A stretch of 22,613 nt of DNA, taken from assembly GCA_900660155.1 (NCBI GenBank), contig CABFPE010000244.1, positions 89,994 to 112,606 of the forward strand. Reading direction: 5' to 3'. The notes beneath the pieces were generated by a model. It was given only the letters and a program-made list of their open reading frames with translations, did no database searches and was not told where the DNA came from. Position numbers and translations under genes: made by a program. The stretch is from Hofstenia miamia. Taxonomy: Eukaryota > Xenacoelomorpha > Acoela > Hofsteniidae. Numbering within the stretch: position 1 is the stretch's first letter; each line of letters starts with the position of its first letter. Positions 1 to 9,422 of this stretch are shown in pieces.

Positions 1-236
1 TGCAAATATAATTAAAATTAATCAGGAACTTGCATATAGTTTAGAATTTAATAAATTAATATTTGGACTAGCTACATCTAATTGTATAATTTAGTGTGAT
101 ATTTCACATTAGAATGGTCCATTTTGGCTGTTTGCAAGTGACACAGGGCCTATAAAATGGATTAGTGTGCAAAATTTGACATATTTCCTTCCTAAAACAA
201 ATTATTGAAATTAATTTTTTCTAATCTCTTATATAG
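1..236. other. AT-rich flank ending in a splice-acceptor-like tract
   Basis: I see no reading frame here. The last 25 bases (about 212-236) form a pyrimidine-rich tract with a CTAAT branch-point-like motif, ending in ATATAG just before an ATG at 239. It reads as the end of an intron, but nothing else in this stretch confirms an exon upstream. Confidence 0.3.
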
Positions 237-400
237 AAATGAGTAAAAGAGTTCAAATTGTAAGTGAACCAATTATACTGAAAACAGGTAATAATACCAA
301 AACAGGAGAAAATGAAAAAATTTTTGGAGTGCAATCTATGGGTTGTTCTAATGAAACAAGGAAACGTGAATTATCCAGTCCAAAAGAAGTCATAAAATAT
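237..400 (+). CDS. candidate exon upstream of the PLA2-like relic, function unknown
   Basis: An open frame starts at ATG 239, right after a good acceptor (AG at 235-236), and stays open to a stop at 446-448. The predicted peptide is hydrophilic, rich in K, E, N and S, with no recognised domain. Two splice donors are possible: AG|GTAATA (GT at 288-289) and TAT|GTATTA (GT at 401-402). The second, with the weak acceptor at 508-509, would give a 109-bp intron and keep phase 0 into the PLA2-like frame. An alternative acceptor at 473-474 is stronger but changes frame. The model is inference from splice-like sites and proximity; the frame could also be chance in AT-rich DNA. Confidence 0.28.
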
Positions 401-474
401 GTATTATATAACTTTAAAATACAAAAATTTAATTATCCTAAATTTTAAACCTTTGATTCTCAAGTCTTGCTTAG

Positions 475-791
475 TTTACCAACATCTTTATATGGTTAAT
501 TTTAAAAAGAACATATCTATAAATGATATATTAGATAAATTCAATCAGGAAATTGGTTTTATTGGTCCAGGAGAGGGGTGCTTAACAAGCCTATTTGAAT
601 ATTTATTTGGAACTATTCAATGTTGTCCTACACATTCAATCCTCCATGACAGTTGTGGTTGATTTTATAATGAATATGGATTGGGTAGGGCTTATTGTTA
701 TGCTACTAATAATACTTGTAATTTCTTAAAGAAAAATTCTTTGATAGGACATTTGACAGGTTTTATATTTTGCTTAATGAATGGGGTGTAA
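475..791 (+). pseudogene. phospholipase A2-like domain, interrupted by an in-frame TGA
   Basis: The frame passes through 510-659, stops at TGA 660-662, then continues open to TAA at 789-791. Before the stop there is a glycine-rich GPGEGC segment and a CC-x2-H-x7-C-G block. The CC-x2-H core and following Cys-Gly resemble the calcium-loop and active-site helix of secreted PLA2, most like the group XII arrangement CC-x2-HD-x5-CG. In that alignment the residue after the His is Ser rather than the catalytic Asp. A second His-Asp pair lies four residues later, so the alignment is not certain. After the stop, YGLG and a Cys/Tyr-rich segment look like the same domain. The cysteine density stands out from the AT-rich surroundings. 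I read it as a dead or dying copy; a sequencing error at the TGA is the alternative. Confidence 0.4.
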
Positions 792-1082
792 TTAAAAGTA
801 GAAGCACTGAATTTCATGTAAAAATTTTGACAACAAGTTGCTTCAAAAACATTGGAGATGACTGGAAAATGCAGATATTATAAAAAATGCAAGAAATTGC
901 TCAAAAACATATTGGTACATAGTTGAAATGGGGTATGATTGAATAATTATTTATATGGGTATGGAAGTAGTTTTTTTTACCCCTGGCTGTAAAAGCCTGA
1001 ATTTCTAAAAAACGCCTTTTTCCTTATCAAAATCAATGGAAAAGTTTAAAAAGTTTTTGAAAAATGATCATTATTAGAAAAC
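792..1082. other. non-coding AT-rich spacer
   Basis: No open frame, RNA gene or repeat is recognised. The interval ends where the inverted-repeat left arm begins. Confidence 0.5.
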
Positions 1083-1446
1083 TGCATATATCAAACCAGA
1101 ATTTCCTTACTACTCAAGTTGGAAAACAATCTCAATTATTACAGATTTTTCCCAATTTATACAATTATGTAAATGAAAGATGCTACAAAACTAAAATCTT
1201 AATAAAGTAAAATGATTTATCAATCTCTGGTAAAAATGTTTCAATATGTTTTTCTCATTGAATTCAAGAATAAAAACATTTCAAGATTGTTGATAACATG
1301 TTTTGTTATTAGAGTCATAAATTGGTTGTTAACAATTATTGATACACATATATAGAAGATGTTTAAAATTATAAATTTTATATTATAAGAAATTTTTTAC
1401 ATTTTAAAATTTTATTGGTGTCTTTTAAGAATTAAATAAATACCCC
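1083..1446 (-). repeat. left arm of a large inverted repeat
   Basis: Read on the minus strand, this segment matches 3149-3545 nearly end to end with small indels. Shared landmarks are the GGGTATTTATTTAATTCTTA start, TTTTAAAATGTAA, ATGTGTATCAATAA, CTTGAATTCAATGAGAAAAA, TTGTAGCATCTTTCATTT and GAGATTGTTTTCCAACTTG. Similarity weakens beyond about 1125 towards 1083. The arms enclose about 1.7 kb. The plus-strand version recurs in the tandem units downstream, so this arm is an inverted extra copy of a dispersed repeat rather than a classical short TIR. Confidence 0.8.
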
Positions 1447-1452
1447 ATATAT

Positions 1453-2310
1453 TCCTAATTGCATATATCAAGATATAAATTTTATATTTAAATACAACAA
1501 GTAAATCACCTTAAAAAATTTTTTATTTCATTTTATCTGCTTCTGATAATAGTAATTTAAGCTATTTATTTCTATATTTAGAAAATGTTCCAAAGTTGTT
1601 TTGGCACATAATATACAAAATGTAGTTTAACTCATTTAATGATTGCTGTTTTGTTTTTATAATCTCATAAACAATTATAAGTATATTTAATTAAATTAAG
1701 TTTTAAGTACTATATGTATACTTAAATTTATTTTATATAGCTCTGATATTCATTTTCGATTAAAAAATTTGTTTCTTTTCATGCAAACTGTGTATGACTA
1801 TGTGTTTTGTAAAATCAATCAATTTAATCATTTGTTCATTAATGTAGTTTTTTATGAAAATGTGTTAGTCTTTTTGTAATAAAAATGTTTTTGCGAGTTT
1901 CATGACATCTAATTGATATGTTTTTGAAATGGCATTATGTATTCATTTGCAATTATTAAAAAATACTCATTGACTGAAGAAAAATGTGAATGTTAATGCT
2001 TTCTCAATAAGTACAAATTGACTGAAGAAAAATGTGAATGTTAATGCTTTCTCAATAAGTACAAATTTTTTATTTTAAAATTCAAAAGCTATGATACAAC
2101 TTCAAGTACTTTAACAATAATTGATTTGTACAATGTCTTAAAATGTATATTTATATGTGATATTAAATAACAAAGCCATTCATTCTTTAAAATACAAAAA
2201 TAAATACTGTATTTATAACAAAGATTAGTCGTATTTATGTACATATATGTTTTTCTTACTCGTTCTTGAAAGTTTATACTAATATCATCATGAAATTTTC
2301 ATTTTGTTCA
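1453..2310 (+). repeat. repeat family, copy A (LINE-free)
   Basis: This copy aligns with 7262-7500 plus 8605-9263. Examples are AGAAAATGTTCCAAA, ACAAAATGTAGTTTAA, TAATCTCATAAACAATTA and a long near-identical run around 1860-1960 against 8870-8965. Copy A lacks the ~1.1 kb LINE that splits copy B, lacks about 75 bp present at 8712-8790, and carries one extra 48-bp unit. A frame at 1453-1510 parallels the C-terminal end of the 6980-7330 frame of copy B but has a stop, so copy A may retain a broken coding end. No transposase or polymerase domain is seen. Confidence 0.8.
1971..2066 (+). repeat. perfect 48-bp tandem duplication
   Basis: Two identical 48-bp units abut at 2018/2019, each starting TGACTGAAGAAAAATG and ending AAGTACAAAT. 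Copy B has one unit (from 8976), so the duplication arose after the copies separated. Identity of the two units suggests it is recent, or an assembly duplication. Confidence 0.9.
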
Positions 2311-2989
2311 ATGATGAAAACTATCTAAAATTTCAACACAATATTCAGTTTTTTTACAATGTTTATGACTAATTTGATTAGTTGATTTCTTGTATACATA
2401 TTGAAAAATTAAATGTATATCAATACTGAAAGAAAGGATTGACGTCAAAAAAAAATGTAAGTCCATAAACGTGGAAAAGTCATAGGCCACCCTAATTATA
2501 CTATTATACATAACATGCATCTAATATTGCACTTATTTAACTTAGTTGATGAGATGTATCTCTAGAAATCTATCATTAATGAAACATGTACAAATCATTT
2601 CTACATTCTCATTGTATAATAAATAGTATTATTAAATTTACTAAACTTTATTTCAATCATCCTCATGCTAAATTTGAATGTCAATTACATGTTAAATTAA
2701 TAGCTAGGTAAAACATTGACATTTAACAGTTTAGAGAATACTATTGATTTTTACCTATTTACAAAAAAAATGTAGGAGTTTAATTTTTTTATATTAAAAG
2801 TAATGTTTATGATAGTAATAATTTATCAAAGATATTAACATAAAATTATTACATTTAGAAAAAAGAGTGAAAGCAAAACTATACATTTTCTATTTACTAA
2901 AGTGTAATACAATACATTTTGCAATAGCACTGTTCCCAATCCCTATGTCATCATTGAGGAAAAGTTTTTTAATGTAAGTTGCAAAAGTA
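2311..2989. other. non-coding part of copy A
   Basis: No credible gene. At 2440-2487 there is one unit related to the ~37-bp minisatellite at 2990-3148 (GTCAAAAAAAAATGTAAGTC followed by AAACGTGGAAAAGTCATA), and it starts with a perfect TGACGTCA at 2440-2447. A minus-strand frame of about 70 codons at 2308-2520 has no domain and lies in repeat DNA. Confidence 0.5.
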
Positions 2990-3148
2990 AAAAAATGGCA
3001 GAAAAGAAATGTAAGCCACAAATGTGAAAAACGTCAGAAAAGAAATGTAAGTCACAAACATGCAAAAACTTTGGAAAAGAAATATAAGTCGCGAAAGGTA
3101 AAAAACGTCACAAAAAATGTAAGTCTACAAACGTGGAAAAGTCATATA
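2990..3148 (+). repeat. degenerate ~37-bp minisatellite, about four units
   Basis: Four imperfect units share the pattern ACGTCAGAAAAGAAATGTAA followed by GTCACAAACATGAAAA. They start near 2993, 3029, 3067 and 3103. The last ends in the same AAACGTGGAAAAGTCATA as the isolated unit at 2440-2487. The array abuts the right arm of the inverted repeat. Confidence 0.7.
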
Positions 3149-3545
3149 CAGGGTATTTATTTAATTCTTAATATAAAAGACATCAATAAAATTTTAAAAT
3201 GTAAGCAATTTCTTATAATATAACAATTATATTTTTAAACATTTTTTATATATGTGTATCAATAAATGATAACAACCAATTTACAGCACTAATACAAACC
3301 ATGTTATCAACAATCTTGAAACATTTCATATAAAAATTCCTACTTGCAAATATTTTATTCTTGAATTCAATGAGAAAAATGTCATTGAAAAAATATTTAT
3401 TTCATTTTTACCAGAGATGTTTTACTTTATTAACACTTTAGTTTTGTAGCATCTTTCATTTGCATAATTGTATAAATTGGGAAAAACCTGTAATAACTGA
3501 GATTGTTTTCCAACTTGTGAAAAAATTCTAGTTTTATATAATTTG
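3149..3545 (+). repeat. right arm of the large inverted repeat
   Basis: This is the plus-strand partner of 1083-1446. From about 3400 onward it is also the beginning of the ~800-bp tandem unit, so the same DNA takes part in both an inverted and a direct repeat. Confidence 0.8.
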
Positions 3546-4198
3546 AAAATGTTTTAATTAATTGTGATAATTTTTAAAATTGATTTGGATTTGATGTTTG
3601 GTAGACAACAATCTTTATGATTGGACACATTTTGATATTTGAACAATAGATAAAAAATTATGCATAGCAGCAAAATTGAATTTTACATGCTTGTACTGTG
3701 TTTACAATTGGATACATTTTGACAGTTGAACAATAGATAAAACCACATAATATTGACACTGTCTAGGAAAGCATTCAATTTTATACATAGAGCAGATTAA
3801 TGGAATTTTACATTGATGAAAGAACTACCCATAAAGACTTCAAACTTTTTGGAAAGCTATTTTTATAATTAAGTCTCAGATATTGTTTTTGATTCTTAAC
3901 ACTTTTTTCAATATGGTCTCTAGTTAGTTTTACAGATATTTCTTTTAAAACATAATCAATTTTATTTTAATAAATTGCTGCGAATTTACTGTCTGATGTT
4001 ACATTAATTATATACTTCATCATAAATAGAAACGTCATTTGTTTGGTAATACACATTTTTAATTGAATTTGTTTAAACTTTTATTTATCATGTGTTTTAT
4101 ACTGTGATCTGTCACCTCATTTGACTTATTAATCATTAATTTAGATATGACCATGTGAAATTCATAATGTGTTTGTTTCCTACAGAATTCCCTCAACA
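3400..4198 (+). repeat. ~800-bp tandem repeat, unit 1
   Basis: Unit 1 runs from the ACCAGAGATG motif to CCCTCAACA and aligns throughout with 4205-5044 and over most of its length with 9895-10514. The first ~620 bp differ from unit 2 by many substitutions and indels. The last ~170 bp (about 4025-4198) are almost identical. No coding potential is seen. Confidence 0.85.
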
Positions 4199-4199
4199 N
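4199..4199. other. single ambiguous base (N)
   Basis: The only N in the window lies exactly at the joint between the two tandem units, after CCCTCAACA. It marks either an unresolved base or a scaffold or polishing join, and it weakens confidence in the tandem arrangement. Confidence 0.95.
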
Positions 4200-4204
4200 A
4201 TTTA

Positions 4205-5044
4205 TATCATTTGTACCAGAGAGTTTGATTGATATATCCTTTTACTTTATTAACATTTAAGTTTTGTAGCATCTTTCATTTGCATAATTGTATAAATTGG
4301 GAAAAACATGTAATAACTGAGATTGTTTTCCAACTTGTGAAAAAATTCTAGTTTTATATAATTTGAAAATGTTTTAATTAATTTGAAATGGATTTCATGT
4401 TTGGTAGATAACAATCTTTATGATTGGATACATTTTTGACATTTGAACAATAGATAACAAATTACGCATTGTCTGTAGAGAGATGCAACTTTGTACACAC
4501 AGTGGTATAATGGAATTTTACATGGCTCTACTGTGTTTACAGTTTGTTACATTTGACAGTTGAATAATAGCCATAGATAAACTATGTTGACATTACTAAA
4601 GCATGCAACTTTATACATAAGAATATGTATAGCTAGCATACTGGAATTTCACATTGCTGAAAGACAACTACTCTGAAAGATTTCAAACTTTTTGGTAAGC
4701 TATTTTTATAATTAAATCTCAGATATTGTTTTTATTCTTAACGCTTTTTTGCAATATTATCTCTAGTTAGTTTTACAGATATTTCTTTTAAAACGTAATC
4801 AATTTTATTTAAATGAATTGCTGCAAATTTGCAGTCTGATGTTAAATTTATTATAGACTTTATCATAAATAGAAACATCATTTGTTTGTTAATACACATT
4901 TTTAATTGAATTTGTTTAAACTTTTATTTATCATGTGTTTTATACTGTGATCTGTCACCTCATTTGACTTATTAATCATTAATTTAGATATGACCATGTG
5001 AAATTCATAATGTGTTTGTTTCCTACAGAATTCCCTCAACAACA
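4205..5044 (+). repeat. ~800-bp tandem repeat, unit 2
   Basis: Direct repeat of unit 1, from TCATTTGTACCAGAGAG to CCCTCAACA. Unit 2 keeps the TTGATTGATAAATC-like segment that unit 1 lacks and copy B retains, so it is not simply a newer copy of unit 1. The minus-strand frame at 4902-5153 is repeat DNA and is not called as a gene. Confidence 0.85.
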
Positions 5045-5406
5045 AAAGATGATAAACTAACACAATAGACAAGTTTAATAGTAAGATATGTATGATCAAT
5101 ATAAGCAAAGTGCATTTTTGTCTTGTCTTAAGCACATATGTGGGTTTTACCATGTACGTTTATTAATTATTAGAAATTGAGAGTTTTTGCATAAACTAGT
5201 TCCAAAAAATTATTTTGCTTTATTACTGAAAGACATTATACCATTAACAAATCTCTCTGATTCAAACATTTCTTATTAAATTTTACTGAATAAAACAAGT
5301 ATGTAAAATAAACACATAAACTAAATTAATGTGGTATTTCCAATGTCATGTATGTTAATAAAAAACAATTAAGTAAACTAAATTAGATCCCTTAAATAAG
5401 CAAGTA
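5045..5406. other. non-coding AT-rich spacer
   Basis: No frame, RNA or repeat recognised. Confidence 0.5.
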
Positions 5407-5735
5407 AACAATTTAGTTACATTTTAAGTAATAGACTGCAAACAATTATAATCTCATGGGATTTTTGACTTCTTAATTATGTAATTCCAAAGGCATATAT
5501 GCACAAAAAAATTGGCTACATTTTAAACAATAGACTACAAGCAAATGTATTTGCCAACAATATTACAACTAAACAGAATATATTCCAATGACGTCAGAGA
5601 TACATCCTGCCAATATACACAGTCAATTACTTATTTAATATGTATAAAAAAATTAGTTACATTTTATACAATAGACTGCAAACAATGCCAACAAAACATT
5701 CCAATGACGTCAAAGATACACAGACTGTCAAAGTA
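5407..5735 (+). repeat. three imperfect 100-145-bp repeats with CRE palindromes
   Basis: The core TTAGTTACATTTTA followed by CAATAGACTGCAAACAAT recurs at about 5410, 5510 and 5655. The second and third units also share CATTCCAATGACGTCA-like sequence followed by AGATACA, placing perfect TGACGTCA octamers at 5589-5596 and 5705-5712. The small frame at 5545-5769 lies in the array and is not credible as a gene. Confidence 0.7.
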
Positions 5736-6299
5736 TGCAATTACATCACAAACATGCCTTCCAAGGTAAAAAATTTGTGACACAGTGTTGCCTTGAATAC
5801 ATACTACTCATGTCACAGGTACACTGTGCTTCTGAAAGTAGAAATCCGACATGCAAAATCGTCTGGTTGGCAAGTGGTATGTCCTCATAATTTATGAGTT
5901 TATCAATATTTTGTAATGTGCACAGCTGTTGTTCAAGGATTATGAATTTTTGTAAAACATTATCAAAGCTAGATTTGAATAATGTGAATAATTGATTAAA
6001 TTAGCAACAAAATTTATACATTTACAAGATTTACAATAGGACTTTATACATTTAACCCCGATCTTCTCTACTATGCAAAAAGAGTAATAATATTGTGTTT
6101 AAATGAATAATACATTTTTCCTCATATATATTTATGAGTGTTTATAGAAAAGCTAATGCAATTTTCATAAAGGGGATGGAATTCTTTTTGTTCGCATAGT
6201 TCAGATAAAGGAATGAATTTCTTACATGTATGTATGGGAGGAAAAAAATTAATTAACAGTAGAAGACATCTTGTCAAACGGAGTTTATTGATGTGCATT
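5736..6299. other. non-coding AT-rich spacer
   Basis: Nothing recognisable beyond AT-rich sequence and a TACATGTA palindrome at 6223-6230. Confidence 0.5.
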
Positions 6300-6600
6300 C
6301 TATATATTGTGTCATCTTTTATATAAATAGTAAAGTTTATCTTTCAACTACATAATGTAATTTGTAGAATGACTTAAAATGAATGCTTACATGTAATTTT
6401 AAATAAAACACATAAAAACAAAACCATTAATGCTTCAAAATATGAAGAAATCTAAATATACAACAAAGAATAGTCGAATTTAAGTGTATGTACATTATTC
6501 TTTTTGTTTTTGAAAGTATATACCAATAATGTCATAAAATTTGCATTTTGTTAAATGCCTATGACGAAAAGATATCTTCATTTAAGCACATTATTCAGTT
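6300..6600 (+). repeat. repeat family, diverged copy C
   Basis: This aligns with 2090-2350 of copy A. Shared landmarks are TTTGTAGAATG..CTTAAAATG, AACAAAGAATAGTCG with TTTA, CTTTTTGTTTTTGAAAGT, ATTTGCATTTTGTT and ATTATTCAGTT. It is clearly more diverged than A is from B. Confidence 0.6.
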
Positions 6601-6970
6601 CATACAGTGATTCAAGTGGTGACAGTGTAATTTATTTAACAATGTAAGTTTTTTGCATTTTAATAATTTAATATTACTAACTTTGTTTCATGTGATTACA
6701 AATTATTATAAAATTTCATAATGTTTATACACATTTAATATCTTTGTTAACAAAAATTTACATTGGAGTTGTAGAAATTATATCTTCAAAGGGGAATTAT
6801 TTCTAATCACACATCAATCATGGAGAATACAAATCAAAAGAGCAAAAAAAACTTAGAACATTAGAAAATTTAAAGTTGATTTCTTCTTTCACATATTTTT
6901 ATTATAAGTGCTTTTTGGAATATTATTTCTATATGTTTAGAAGCTTAAAGTGGGAAGGTATACAAATTAA
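6601..6970. other. non-coding AT-rich spacer
   Basis: No gene or structured element recognised. It lies between copy C and the 6980-7330 frame. Confidence 0.5.
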
Positions 6971-6979
6971 AAATACTAT

Positions 6980-7330
6980 ATGAAAACTGTTAAATGTGTT
7001 AAAGTATTTACTAATAAAATCATAACAAAAATTTCAGCTGCATTAAAACCCTTACCAATACATCAAACTCTTGAATTAAATCAAGTAATAAAAATACATA
7101 TTTTAGACTCTCAAATGGTGGAAAAATACTTGAAAATCCAAAATATATTGGCATTCTCTCCAATGCTATGTCTTAGAAACTCTAACAAAATCAGATTTAT
7201 TTTTAAAAATTCTCAATCTCAATATGATTTTAAAATATTTAATAGGGAAATTGAGTTAAAATCAGTTTTCCTAAATGCATATTGCGAGATATATATTTTG
7301 CATTTGAATACAATGAGTAAATCACATTGA
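6980..7330 (+). CDS. unrecognised 116-codon frame, possible repeat-encoded C-terminus
   Basis: ATG 6980 to TGA 7328-7330, with an upstream stop at 6968. At 116 codons this is long for sequence of this composition. The peptide is basic, rich in K, I, N and L, with no signal peptide, membrane span or motif I can name. The last ~20 codons (from about 7262) lie in copy B. There the matching part of copy A (1453-1510) keeps the same frame with many similar residues, but contains a stop and a different end. That suggests the tail of a transposon-encoded protein, but I cannot name the family. Chance openness in AT-rich DNA remains possible. Confidence 0.3.
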   Translation: MKTVKCVKVFTNKIITKISAALKPLPIHQTLELNQVIKIHILDSQMVEKYLKIQNILAFSPMLCLRNSNKIRFIFKNSQSQYDFKIFNREIELKSVFLNAYCEIYILHLNTMSKSH

Positions 7331-7500
7331 AGAAGTATGTATTTCATTTTATTAGTTTCAGATAATTGTAATTTAAGCTATCTATTTCTATATTTAGAAA
7401 ATGTTCCAAAATTGTTTTAATACCTAATGTACAAAATGTAGTTTAAATCATTTAACAACTGCTGTTGTGTTTTATAATCTCATAAACAATTACAAGTATA
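7262..7500 (+). repeat. repeat family, copy B, part left of the LINE
   Basis: Aligns with 1453-1690 of copy A up to ACAATTACAAGTATA, where the LINE begins. The continuation is at 8605-9263. Confidence 0.85.
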
Positions 7501-8524
7501 TGGTGTTTGTGGCAATGCTCTTACATGGGTACGTTCTTATCTCTGGGATCCCTGTCAATATGTTTGTATGGATAATGCTCACTCTTGATCTTTTAGTATA
7601 TCTTCTGCAGTTCCTCAGGGCTCCATATTGGGTCCTCTTTTTTTTTCATTTTATATATCTGAAATCAAATTGATTGCTGTTAAACACCACATACTTATCA
7701 TGTGCTATGCTGATGATGTTCAACTTTATGTTGCTATGCATAACTCTGATGATAGCTCTGTCACCTGTCTACAGAAGTGTATTACTGATATATGCAATTG
7801 GTATGCTTCAAACAACATGGTATTGAATGATGGCAAATCTGATGGTTTGGTTGTCACTTCTGTTTGTAGTTCTTCTCCTTCACTTGATATCTATGTTGTA
7901 GATACTTTTCTTACTCCTTCCAATACTGTCAAAAACCTTGGGTTCATTTTTTACTCGACTCTCTCCCACTGTAAAGCAGTGGTGAAATTGTGCCATTCTG
8001 GTATGGTTGCACTTCAACTCTTCTGGCAAATTCGCCATTACTTAGATGTTAATACATCTAAGCATCTGGTGAGTGCGTTTGTCACATCTTATATTTATGC
8101 ATACCATTTACTCTTATTTGGTATTCCTGCTATTCTTCTGCATAAGTTGCAGTTGTTACAGAATTCTGCTGCTCACATTACAATGAATATTGGCCCACAA
8201 GAACACATTACCCCAATTTTGCAGGCTCTACATTGGCTTCCAGTTCAATGTCACATTGCTTACAAAGTTTCTCTTACAGTATGGAAAGCTTTGCACAGTC
8301 TTGTAACAAGTTACATTTCAGAACTTTTTAATTTTTGTGATAATGGTGGTGACCTTAGATCTAGTGATCAACTTAGGTTAAATGCTCCACTTGTTAGTAC
8401 GTCCAACTCAGTTGCAGGTCCTAAGGTGTGGAATAATCTACCTCTTAATGTTAAGATGTCTCCTACCATAACTGTACTTAAAGCAAGATTAAAGGCTCAT
8501 CTTTTTCTGCTTGCATTCTCATAA
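7499..8524 (+). pseudogene. LINE reverse transcriptase, C-terminal part of ORF2
   Basis: A single frame runs from the left boundary to TAA 8522-8524, broken by one TGA at 7586-7588. Motifs in order are GVCGNALTWVRSYL (RT block before the stop), AVPQGSILGPLFF just after it, and the catalytic CYADDVQLY with the two Asp residues intact. Downstream are the thumb and C-terminal hallmarks LQNSAAH, ITPILQALHWLPV and VWNNLPLNV. The arrangement is that of CR1/L2/Jockey-group elements. Endonuclease, ORF1 and the RT N-terminus are missing. With truncation and a stop the copy cannot encode a working enzyme. Confidence 0.9.
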
Positions 8525-8604
8525 CTATTTTATTTTTGTTACCACTATGAAGCAATTTTGTATGTAGCAGTCTATAAAAACATATTATTATTATTATTAT
8601 TATA
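7501..8604 (+). mobile_element. 5'-truncated non-LTR retrotransposon (CR1/L2/Jockey-like LINE)
   Basis: The insert lies between the two halves of copy B. It starts abruptly inside the reverse transcriptase, carries the rest of ORF2, a ~55-bp 3' UTR and a (TTA)n tail (8584-8604). Loss of the 5' end and a simple-repeat tail are the usual outcome of target-primed reverse transcription. It is GC-richer than its surroundings. The empty site is seen in copy A near 1686. The flanks are AT-rich, so the target-site duplication cannot be delimited; at most a few bases (TATA-like) are shared. Confidence 0.9.
8584..8604 (+). repeat. (TTA)n 3' tail of the LINE
   Basis: About six TTA units close the LINE before copy B resumes. 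A terminal microsatellite replaces poly(A) in several CR1/L2-type lineages. Confidence 0.8.
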
Positions 8605-9263
8605 TTATTTATATATGAATTATATTAAGTTTTAAGTACTATATTTATACTTAAATTTATTTTATATAGCTTTGATATTCATTTTCAATTTAAAAATTTT
8701 GCTTCTTCTCACGTAAACTTATATAATTTGTAGAATTACTTTAATAACCATAATCATTTTTGAATTTAATGAGTGCTTAATGCTATTTTGCAAACTGTGT
8801 ACAACTATGTGTTTTGTAAAATCAATAAATTTATTCATTTTTTAGTAAATGTATTTTTTATGAATTGTGTTAGTCTTTTTGTAATAAAAATGTTTTTGGG
8901 AATTTCATGACATCTAATTGATATGTTTTTGAAATGGCATTATGTATTCATTTGCTATTATCAAAATTTACTCATTGACTGAAGAAAAATGTGAATTTTA
9001 ATGCTTTCTCAATAATTATAAAGTTTTTATTTTAAAATTCATAAGCTATTATAAAACTTCAAGCACTTTAACAATCAATGATTTGTAGAATTTCTTAGAA
9101 TTTATATTTATATGTGATATTAAATAATAAAACCATTCATTCTTTGAAATACGAAAATAAAATCTGAATTTACAGCAATGATTAGTCGTATTTATATGTA
9201 TATAAGTTTTTCTTACTTGTTCTTGTAAATTTATACTAATATCATAATGAAATTTTCATTTTG
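8605..9263 (+). repeat. repeat family, copy B, part right of the LINE
   Basis: Aligns with 1690-2310 of copy A from ATTAAGTTTTAAGTACTATA to GAAATTTTCATTTTGTT. It contains an extra ~75 bp (8712-8790) and only one of the 48-bp units. Confidence 0.85.
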
Positions 9264-9422
9264 TTAAAAGTTACAAACCATATAAAGTGAAAAAAATTTA
9301 TAAAGTGGAAAACCCAACTAAAAGTCTATAAATGTGTGAAATCATCAAAAATAATTAGACTGTTCTTAACATAATTTTCAGATATCACATTTTGCGAGTA
9401 TTCATTGAAAAATTCAACCTGA

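Noticed and set aside
2308..2520. Minus-strand 70-codon frame
   Set aside because: Within non-coding repeat copy A; no motif, and it crosses a minisatellite unit.
4902..5153. Minus-strand 83-codon frame
   Set aside because: Lies in the tandem repeat and adjoining spacer; no domain and no matching frame in the sister unit.
7467..7673. Reading frame overlapping the start of the LINE
   Set aside because: It is out of frame with the RT motifs, which read in the other frame from 7499.
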